Shown here: positions 14,396 to 19,350 of the stretch, one piece after another | How the letters are laid out: each line of letters opens with the position of its first letter | Position numbering within the stretch: the first letter of the stretch is position 1 | Source of the DNA: Nocardioides sp. | GTDB taxonomy: Bacteria > Actinomycetota > Actinomycetes > Propionibacteriales > Nocardioidaceae | Assembly: GCA_021731205.1 (NCBI GenBank) | Contig: JAKFXV010000050.1 | Location: forward strand, 1-19,350 | Reading direction: 5' to 3' | Length of the DNA stretch: 19,350 nt | Program-made: the position numbers and the translations under genes | Notes under the pieces: model-generated | What the model was told of the DNA's origin: nothing | The model's input: the letters and a program-made list of their open reading frames with translations, nothing else | The model's database searches: none

Positions 14396-14983
14396 TCAGG
14401 CGCTCTGGATAGCGGAGATGTCGAAGTCGAGCTTGATCTTCTCCGAAACCAGCAGGCCGCCGGTCTCCAGCGGGACGTTCCAGGTGAGGCCCCAGTCCTT
14501 GCGGTTGATGGTGCCGCCGCCCTCGAAGCCGACGCGAAGGTTGCCGAAGGGGTCGCGGGCCGAGCCGACCTGCTCGAACAGCAGGGTCACGGGCTTGGTC
14601 ACACCCTTGATCGTGAGGTCGCCGGCGATCGTCCACTCGGCGCCATCGCGCTCGATCGAGGTCGACGCGAACGTGATCGTCGGGTAGGTCTCGACATCGA
14701 AGAAGTCCGCGGACTTGACGTGTCCGTCACGATCGGCGCTACCGGTCTCGAAGCTGGCCGCGGAGATGACCAGGTCGACCTTCGAGGCGGAAGGCACGGC
14801 GATATTGATGCTGGCTGTTCCGTCGAAGGCCGTGAAGGCGCCGCGGACGGTGGTGACCATCGCATGACGGGCGGAGAAGCCCAGCCTGCTGTGCGAGGCG
14901 TCGATCACGTAGTCGCCGGAGATGTCCTCCAGCACGGTCGTTGCCGAGTCGAACCCGTCGGTGCTGCGGGTGATGAAGTTCAT
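14396..14983 (-). CDS. YceI family protein
   Basis: A 195-residue YceI-domain protein, a lipocalin-like beta barrel that in known members binds a polyisoprenoid chain. Typical family residues are visible in order: YVIDASHSRLGFSARHAMV near the N-terminus, SFETGSADRDGHVKSADFFDVE mid-protein, FASTSIERDG, LTIKGVTKPVTL and RKDWGLTWNVPLETGG. No signal peptide is present, so it is probably cytoplasmic, as many actinobacterial YceI proteins seem to be. The ATG at 14983 has GGAAGGG eight bases upstream. Its upstream region holds a nested inverted repeat resembling a MarR-type operator and, further up, a CRP/GlxR-like site. The physiological role is unknown. Confidence 0.92.
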   Translation of the reverse strand: MNFITRSTDGFDSATTVLEDISGDYVIDASHSRLGFSARHAMVTTVRGAFTAFDGTASINIAVPSASKVDLVISAASFETGSADRDGHVKSADFFDVETYPTITFASTSIERDGAEWTIAGDLTIKGVTKPVTLLFEQVGSARDPFGNLRVGFEGGGTINRKDWGLTWNVPLETGGLLVSEKIKLDFDISAIQSA

Positions 14984-15004
14984 GTCCAGCCCTTCCAGTA
15001 GTTA

Positions 15005-15023
15005 GTTGAATGTTCAACATTCA
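15005..15023. promoter_or_regulatory. Nested inverted-repeat operator upstream of yceI
   Basis: GTTGAA-TG-TTCAAC (15005-15018) overlaps TGAATG-TTCAA-CATTCA (15007-15023), giving two interleaved dyads. AT-rich repeats of this form are typical MarR-family operators. It lies about 22-40 bp before the yceI ATG, over the expected promoter or transcription start. No marR gene is in the window. Confidence 0.55.
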
Positions 15024-15062
15024 CTAGAAGCGCCGCCACACTCGACAGATTCCCCGGTCCGA

Positions 15063-15078
15063 TGTGTTCTGTGTCACA
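15063..15078. promoter_or_regulatory. CRP/GlxR-like site upstream of yceI
   Basis: TGTGT-N6-TCACA matches 9 of 10 conserved positions of TGTGA-N6-TCACA. It is about 80-95 bp upstream of the yceI ATG, suitable for activation by an actinobacterial CRP/GlxR protein. Confidence 0.45.
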
Positions 15079-15119
15079 CGCCGTTCGAGCTGCGGCCGGG
15101 TGTCGCGTAGCCACAGGAA

Positions 15120-15174
15120 AGCGCGGTCAGAAGGATCCGCTGACCCCCGCGGAGCGGATCCCTCTGACCGCGCT
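15120..15174 (-). terminator. 22-bp near-perfect inverted repeat, probable terminator of the sufE operon
   Basis: The arms 15120-15141 and 15153-15174 pair over 22 bp with one mismatch around an 11-base loop. It lies 138 bp past the sufE stop in the leftward direction, and TTTCC follows on that strand. The long, almost exact arms could instead be the remains of a mobile repeat. Confidence 0.5.
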
Positions 15175-15312
15175 CGTCAGCAACTCTCAGATGACTGCTG
15201 CCTACCCGTTCAGTGAGGTCAACGCTAGACCTCTCGGGCGGTCCCGTAATCCTCCGATGAGGGCATCTGTACTCGTCGAACGGATCGGAGTCCGCTGGCC
15301 TTTCGGACTACG

Positions 15313-15765
15313 TCAGCGGGTCGCTGGTACGCCCGCAGCGGTGCTGCGGGCGACTTGTCCCTTGATCCTGGCGAGCATCCCCGCCATGCCGCGCAGCCGC
15401 AGCGGGCTGACCTGCTCGGTGAGGCTGAGGCGGTTCGGCAAGTCGTCGGGAACGGCGAGCACCTCGGCCGGGCTCAGGCCGTCGAGGCCCTCGTGCAAGA
15501 TGCCCGCGAAACCGCGCGTCGTCGGCGCTTCGGGTGGTGCCGAGAAGTGCAGGCGAACCCGTCCATCGTCGCCGACCTCGACGGCCAGGAAGATCGGGGA
15601 CTGACACTCCGGCACGGGCTCGAGCAACTCAGGATGCTTCGCCAGCCGCTCGGGCAGGGCCGGGAGGTCGTTGCTGAACTCCAGCAGGAGCTCCAGCCGC
15701 TGCGCCGGCTCGAGAGCGGCGAACTCGTCGGCGATTTGTTGGAGGCTGGCCGGGAGGGCGTTCAC
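15313..15765 (-). CDS. sufE: SufE family cysteine-desulfurase sulfur acceptor
   Basis: A 150-residue SufE-like protein. In the family a Cys takes persulfide sulfur from a SufS-type desulfurase for Fe-S cluster assembly. The acceptor Cys54 is in PECQSPIFL, where family members read GCQS. Further features are [43 protein letters not shown] (typical GLxxxEIL region) and [17 protein letters not shown] at the C-terminus. The GTG at 15765 overlaps the sulfurtransferase stop as GTGA. The longer frame is rejected because it repeats the sulfurtransferase region in another frame. The pairing suggests sulfur from the rhodanese or a desulfurase passes through this protein (inference); no sufS is present here. 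Confidence 0.9.
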   Translation of the reverse strand: MNALPASLQQIADEFAALEPAQRLELLLEFSNDLPALPERLAKHPELLEPVPECQSPIFLAVEVGDDGRVRLHFSAPPEAPTTRGFAGILHEGLDGLSPAEVLAVPDDLPNRLSLTEQVSPLRLRGMAGMLARIKGQVARSTAAGVPATR

Positions 15766-16655
15766 GGGGCCGATCCGGGTTCCTCGCCCTTCACGATCGG
15801 GACCTTGACCGCGTTCCCCCACTCGGTCCACGAGCCGTCGTAGTTGCGGACCTGCTGGAAGCCCAATAGATAGGTCAGGACGAACCACGTGTGACTCGAG
15901 CGCTCACCGATCCGGCAGTAGGCAATGACGTCGTCATCCGGGGCCAGGCCCTTCTCGCCCACGTAGATGGCCTCGAGTTCGGCGCGGGACTTGAACGTCC
16001 CGTCCTCGTTGGCCGCGCGGGCCCACGGAACCGACTGTGCTCCGGGGATGTGTCCGCCACGCAGTGCGCCCTCCTCCGGGTAGTCGGGCATGTGGGTGCG
16101 CTCCCCGGAGTACTCCAACGGGCTCCGGACGTCGACCATGGGCTTGCCGAGGTGGCCCAGCACCTCGTCCTTGAATGCGCGGATGGTGCTGTCGTCTCGC
16201 TCGATCACGGGGTAGGCCGCCGGGCTGATCGTGGGTCGATCGGTCGTCATGTCGCGCCCCTCGGCGATCCACAGGGCGCGCCCACCGTCGAGCAACCGCA
16301 CGTCGGGGTGACCGAACAAGCGGAAGACCCACATGGCGTAGGACGCCCACCAGTTCGACTTGTCGCCGTAGAACACCACGGTGGTATCGCGGCCGATGCC
16401 CTTGCGTGCCATGAGGTCCGCGAACCCGGCCCCGTCGAGGTAGTCGCGGGTGATCGGGTCGTTGAGCTCGGTATGCCAGTCGATCTTGATGGCCCCGGGG
16501 ATGTGTCCGGTCTCGTAGAGGAGGACATCTTCGTCGGACTCGATCACGACCAGGCCCGGGGTGCCGAGATGCCCGGCGAGCCATTCGGTACTGACGAGTC
16601 GGTCGCCCACGGCGTACTCGGCGAACTTCGGGGTGGTGTCGGCGGGAATGCTCAT
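15762..16655 (-). CDS. Thiosulfate sulfurtransferase, tandem rhodanese (CysA2-like)
   Basis: A 297-residue two-domain rhodanese that moves sulfane sulfur from thiosulfate or 3-mercaptopyruvate to an acceptor. The inactive N-terminal domain (about 15-140) has [13 protein letters not shown] and [12 protein letters not shown]. The catalytic domain (about 155-290) has [12 protein letters not shown] and the loop [14 protein letters not shown] with Cys247, the loop I recall for mycobacterial CysA2/CysA3. The ATG at 16655 has GAGG seven bases upstream. Its stop is coupled to sufE (GTGA), so the two form an operon. It is divergent from the thioredoxin-rhodanese gene over 67 bp, with overlapping promoter elements at 16680-16698. 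Confidence 0.93.
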   Translation of the reverse strand: MSIPADTTPKFAEYAVGDRLVSTEWLAGHLGTPGLVVIESDEDVLLYETGHIPGAIKIDWHTELNDPITRDYLDGAGFADLMARKGIGRDTTVVFYGDKSNWWASYAMWVFRLFGHPDVRLLDGGRALWIAEGRDMTTDRPTISPAAYPVIERDDSTIRAFKDEVLGHLGKPMVDVRSPLEYSGERTHMPDYPEEGALRGGHIPGAQSVPWARAANEDGTFKSRAELEAIYVGEKGLAPDDDVIAYCRIGERSSHTWFVLTYLLGFQQVRNYDGSWTEWGNAVKVPIVKGEEPGSAP

Positions 16656-16679
16656 CGGGTCGACCTCGTTCCGCTAGGA

Positions 16680-16698
16680 GAGGATTAGCCTAACCAAG
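16680..16698. promoter_or_regulatory. Overlapping divergent -10 elements with a DtxR/IdeR-like core
   Basis: On the minus strand the core GGTTAGGCTAA is identical to the middle of the IdeR/DtxR consensus, 13 of 19 positions overall. The same bases give TAGCCT on the plus strand (16686-16691) and TAGGCT on the minus strand (16692-16687). Both fit TANNNT at about 30 bp from the two start codons. It may be iron-regulated, or simply two overlapping -10 boxes. Confidence 0.45.
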
Positions 16699-16722
16699 CG
16701 CGCGCGAGCACAAGGAGAGACC

Positions 16723-17400
16723 GTGGCCACCAAGGCATTGACCACCGCAGAGTTCGAACCGACCATCTCCGGCGACGGGATAGTCCTGGTCGACTTCTGG
16801 GCGGAGTGGTGCGGCCCCTGCCGCCAGTTCGGCCCGATCTTCGAGGCCGCGTCTCAGGCGCACCCCGACATCGTGTTCGCCAAGATCGACACCGAGGCCG
16901 AGCAGCAGCTGGCGCAGATGGCTTCGATCACCTCGATTCCGACGCTGATGGCATTCAGGGACGGGATCTTGGTGTTCTCTCAACCCGGTGCGCTGCCGGC
17001 ACCCGCACTGGAACAGGTCATCGCGGGTGTGCGCGGACTCGACATGGACGACGTACGCCGACAGATCGCTGAGCAGCAATCTGCGAAGGGAGTGCGCGAA
17101 GTGAGCGTCGAGGATCTTGCTGAGGCCCATGCGGCGGGCGCGACGATCCTGGACGTTCGTGAGGCCGACGAGTTTGCCGCGGGCCACGTGGACGGGGCCG
17201 TGTTCATCCCGATGAGCCAGCTGCAAGGCAGGGTGACCGAGGTGCCCGGTGGAGATCGGATCTTCGTCATCTGCCGCAGTGGCAATCGCAGTGCAGTCGT
17301 GGCCGATTTCCTCGTCGCACAAGGCTTCGACGCGGTCAACGTTGCGGGCGGTATGGAGGATTGGGAACGCCACGGCTTCGCGGTCGTCCGGGGCGGCTGA
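16723..17400 (+). CDS. Thioredoxin-rhodanese fusion protein
   Basis: A 225-residue single ORF joining two redox/sulfur domains. Residues ~1-108 are thioredoxin with FWAEWCGPC (Cys30, Cys33) and the cis-Pro in SITSIPTLMAF. Residues ~125-222 are a single rhodanese domain with ILDVREADEFAAGHV and the active-site loop CRSGNRS (Cys184). The natural role may be reduction of persulfides held on a rhodanese Cys by the attached thioredoxin, releasing sulfide (inference). GTG at 16723 is chosen because AAGGAGAG stands six bases upstream. No signal peptide. It is divergent from the sulfurtransferase-sufE operon; the three probably handle sulfane sulfur together. Confidence 0.92.
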   Translation: MATKALTTAEFEPTISGDGIVLVDFWAEWCGPCRQFGPIFEAASQAHPDIVFAKIDTEAEQQLAQMASITSIPTLMAFRDGILVFSQPGALPAPALEQVIAGVRGLDMDDVRRQIAEQQSAKGVREVSVEDLAEAHAAGATILDVREADEFAAGHVDGAVFIPMSQLQGRVTEVPGGDRIFVICRSGNRSAVVADFLVAQGFDAVNVAGGMEDWERHGFAVVRGG

Positions 17401-17492
17401 CATTTTTCCACTCCTGCTGGAATGGTGCCGCGCCGCACAGGGGACTCTCAGGTTCGTTGAGTACACAGGTATTAACTAGTCTGTCTGTGCCC

Positions 17493-17509
17493 TGATCTTC
17501 GAAGGATCA
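17493..17509. promoter_or_regulatory. Inverted repeat upstream of the cupredoxin lipoprotein gene
   Basis: TGATC-TTCGAAG-GATCA spans 17493-17509 around a TTCGAA palindrome, about 40 bp before the ATG at 17550. Just upstream is TAGTCT (17477-17482), a TANNNT -10 candidate with a weak TTCGTT -35 18 bp away. The repeat could be an operator or a 5'-leader hairpin. The 17401-17492 stretch otherwise holds only a weak TTCCA/TGGAA stem at 17406-17422. Confidence 0.35.
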
Positions 17510-17549
17510 CGCGGGGGGCCTGGACCCATCCGACGGAGGATGTCGCACC

Positions 17550-17990
17550 ATGTTTCGAGTTCGTCCGATGCTTCTGCCTGCGCTAGCCCTCGTGTTGGCT
17601 GGCGCCCTCACCGCGTGCGGTAATGACACCGCGACAGATCCTGACGCCACCGAGACGACCCATTCGGGCGACCACTCGGAGTCTGCCGAGCCGACTGCCG
17701 AGCCGAGCGAGACAGCGGAACCGCCGGCAGGCAACGTCATCAACGTGACTGTCGCAGGTGGGGAGATCACCCCGGCGCCCGATACGGTCTCGGTCCCGCT
17801 GAACGAGGACGTCACGATCGCGGTCACCTCTGACATCGATGAGGAGGCTCACGTCCATGGCTACGACAAGGAGCTGGAGCTCGAAGCCGGCAAGACCACC
17901 CAAGTGACGTTCACCGCGGACATCCCCGGGGTGTTCGAGGTCGAGCTCCACGAGTCGGGCGATCTCCTCTTCGAACTCGAAGTTCAGTAG
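17550..17990 (+). CDS. Cupredoxin-like lipoprotein
   Basis: A 146-residue exported lipoprotein. The signal ends in a lipobox LTAC with Cys23 the likely lipidated residue, followed by a low-complexity linker rich in T, E, S and P (about 24-62). The C-terminal half is a small beta-sandwich of the EfeO/cupredoxin-like kind with HVHGYD (His101, His103), LEAGKTTQVTFTADIPGVFEVELHESG and LFELEV. The usual copper Cys is absent, and metal binding by the His pair is only inferred. The ATG at 17550 has GGAGG nine bases upstream. The stop TAG is followed at once by the ATG of the membrane protein, so the two form an operon and are likely partners at the membrane. Confidence 0.88.
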   Translation: MFRVRPMLLPALALVLAGALTACGNDTATDPDATETTHSGDHSESAEPTAEPSETAEPPAGNVINVTVAGGEITPAPDTVSVPLNEDVTIAVTSDIDEEAHVHGYDKELELEAGKTTQVTFTADIPGVFEVELHESGDLLFELEVQ

Positions 17991-19350
17991 ATGCGCGCCA
18001 CTGACGTGATGCCCTTGGCCCACGGCCTGGGCGGTCGATCTGACCTTCCTGTCCCCCTGTGGATCGCGGTCACGGGTGCCGTTTTGGCGTTGCTGTTCTC
18101 CTTCGCAGCCTTGGTGTTCTTCTGGAAGAAGCCGAAGTTCTCGGCCGACCCCGGGGGAAGGGCCGTCTCGGCGGGGCTCGAAAGAATCTTGAACTCCACC
18201 GGTGCCGAGGTCTTCCTCAAACTCGTCGGCTTGGTTGCCTTCGTCCTGGTGCTCTCGGCAGCCTGGATCGGCACCAACGACCCCAAGTCGAACCCCGCAC
18301 CGGCGTGGGTCTACGTCTGGTTCTGGGTCGGCCTGTTGCCGTTGTCGTTGATCTTCGGCCCGGTGGTCAAGGCGATCAGTCCGCTGCGCACGATCGCGGG
18401 CCTGCTCTCGATGGTCCTCCGCGGAGCGGAGAAGCCGATCCCCGCATCCTGGGGGATGTGGCCGGCAGCCATCAGCCTCTACACATTCGTCTGGCTCGAG
18501 TTGGTCGACCCGAATGCGTCCTTGCCGCGCACCGTGGCCGTCTACCTCACCGTCTACGCGCTGATCCACATCATTGCCGGTGTGGTCTACGGCCAGGACT
18601 GGTTCGAGCGTGGCGAAGGCTTCGAGGTCTACTCGACCCTGGTCGGCCGACTCTCGCCGTTTGCCCGCACGAACTATGGACATTGGGTGCTCCGTAACCC
18701 GTTGCACGGGTTGGCGCTGACGCCGCCCACGACCGGGTTGACCGCGGTGATCACCGTCTTGCTGGGATCCACCGCATTCGACGGCCTCACCCGAACGCCT
18801 ATCTGGCGCGACCTGGCGGCGTCTCAGCGAGACAACACCGCGAGTTACCTGCTGGCGGGCACCCTTGGCCTGACCGGGGCGATTCTGGTCGTCGCCGGGA
18901 TCTATTGGGTGGCGATGCGGATCACTCGAGCGTGGCTGCCCGACCGGTCCACCCTGTTGGCCGACTTCGCGCCGTCCCTGGTGCCAATCGCCATCGGCTA
19001 CACCATCGCCCACTACTTCTCGTTCGCGGTCTTCGATGGACAGCTGGGGTGGATCCTCGCGTCCGACCCGTTCGGACGCGGCTGGGACCTGTTCGGCACC
19101 GCCGGCGGAACGATCGACTACAGCTTGATCTCCACCCAGTGGATCGCCTTGGTCCAGGTCGCGGCGATTGCAATCGGGCACATCGCAGGTGTCGTCATCG
19201 CTCACGAGCGAGCGATCAGCCTGTTCCCGAAGCGCTATCACCTGCTTGCGCAGTACCCCATGCTCTGCGCGATGGTCGCGTTCACGATGTCCGGCATCGC
19301 GCTGGTGGTCGGAAGCGAGAAGTCGTTCTGGATGATGGTCACCGTAGGCA
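17991..19350 (+). CDS. Polytopic membrane protein, partial (C-terminus beyond window)
   Basis: At least 453 residues with about ten transmembrane helices, the first at about 23-46 (LWIAVTGAVLALLFSFAALVFFW), running off the right edge. Other segments include WVYVWFWVGLLPLSLIFGP, YLTVYALIHIIAGVVY and ALVQVAAIAIGHIAGVVIAH. I do not recognise a characterised family. Actinobacterial proteins of this size beside a cupredoxin lipoprotein are common, and I recall some being labelled fenitrothion hydrolase; nothing here supports such an activity. The ATG directly follows the lipoprotein TAG, with no ribosome site, so re-initiation is likely; an ATG at 18009 is an alternative. A copper or redox role is a guess from the neighbour. 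Confidence 0.8.
   Translation, partial: MRATDVMPLAHGLGGRSDLPVPLWIAVTGAVLALLFSFAALVFFWKKPKFSADPGGRAVSAGLERILNSTGAEVFLKLVGLVAFVLVLSAAWIGTNDPKSNPAPAWVYVWFWVGLLPLSLIFGPVVKAISPLRTIAGLLSMVLRGAEKPIPASWGMWPAAISLYTFVWLELVDPNASLPRTVAVYLTVYALIHIIAGVVYGQDWFERGEGFEVYSTLVGRLSPFARTNYGHWVLRNPLHGLALTPPTTGLTAVITVLLGSTAFDGLTRTPIWRDLAASQRDNTASYLLAGTLGLTGAILVVAGIYWVAMRITRAWLPDRSTLLADFAPSLVPIAIGYTIAHYFSFAVFDGQLGWILASDPFGRGWDLFGTAGGTIDYSLISTQWIALVQVAAIAIGHIAGVVIAHERAISLFPKRYHLLAQYPMLCAMVAFTMSGIALVVGSEKSFWMMVTVG

Larger units (their letters stand above)
14984..15312. other. 329-bp intergenic region between yceI and sufE
   Basis: No gene is supported. From left to right it holds the yceI operator (15005-15023), a CRP/GlxR-like site (15063-15078), a 22-bp inverted repeat (15120-15174) and a small stem AGTCCG/CGGACT (15289-15294 with 15304-15309) just past the sufE stop. 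The part at 15175-15288 shows nothing I recognise, and no tRNA-like fold. Confidence 0.6.

Noticed and set aside
14292..14636. Longer acetyltransferase ORF starting at 14636.
   Set aside because: The extra 115 residues are yceI read in another frame plus the terminator hairpin; no domain lies there.
15062..15604. Plus-strand ORF across the yceI-sufE gap.
   Set aside because: It runs antisense through sufE, lacks a ribosome site and has no recognisable domain.
17583..19241. 552-aa minus-strand ORF opposite the cupredoxin and membrane protein genes.
   Set aside because: Composition typical of a codon-bias shadow (D, R, Q, G-rich), with no motif; the plus strand carries clear signal peptide and membrane helices.

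Overview
The window is high-GC DNA with GTG/TTG starts, dense 4-base stop/start overlaps (GTGA, ATGA) and actinobacterial gene types: a CysA2-like rhodanese, a DUF429-RelA/SpoT fusion, a tandem-GNAT protein and a YceI protein. It looks like chromosome of an actinomycete, perhaps Nocardioides-like (inference). I see no tRNA, rRNA, CRISPR array, insertion sequence or prophage.

Layout. (1) 1-2232: the N-terminal 508 residues of an acyl-CoA synthetase (ADP-forming type), running off the left edge, divergent from a TetR regulator. (2) 2265-3215: a terminator hairpin, a DUF1097 membrane protein read leftward, and its 319-bp upstream region with a CRP/GlxR-like site and a leader hairpin. (3) 3216-8955: a polyamine-type ABC uptake locus. 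A class III aminotransferase and the ATPase are read leftward; the Tat/lipoprotein binding protein and two permeases are read rightward from a shared 61-bp divergent promoter region. Between the aminotransferase and the ATPase lies a 59-bp sequence present twice, which forms two 20-codon minicistrons joined by GTGA overlaps. (4) 9056-11259: a four-helix membrane protein coupled to a DUF429-(p)ppGpp synthetase fusion. (5) 11269-12450: a Rieske non-haem iron oxygenase, convergent with (6) 12469-14983: a polytopic membrane protein, a tandem-GNAT acetyltransferase and a YceI protein, all leftward. (7) 15313-17400: a sulfur-handling island, with a CysA2-like sulfurtransferase plus SufE (leftward) divergent from a thioredoxin-rhodanese fusion (rightward). 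The shared promoter region has a DtxR/IdeR-like core. (8) 17550-19350: a cupredoxin-like lipoprotein followed directly by a polytopic membrane protein that runs off the right edge.

How the genes may work together. The Pot-type transporter probably imports an amine or amine-acid that the linked aminotransferase begins to degrade. The acyl-CoA synthetase could act on acids from such catabolism, but nothing in the sequence ties it to that locus. The sulfur island combines persulfide formation, a SufE acceptor and a redox-rhodanese fusion, so a sulfur relay or thiol-detoxification role is plausible. The least ordinary items are the tandem coupled minicistrons at 4310-4431, the DUF429-RelA/SpoT fusion with a substituted catalytic motif and a coupled membrane partner, and the sulfur-island divergent promoter.
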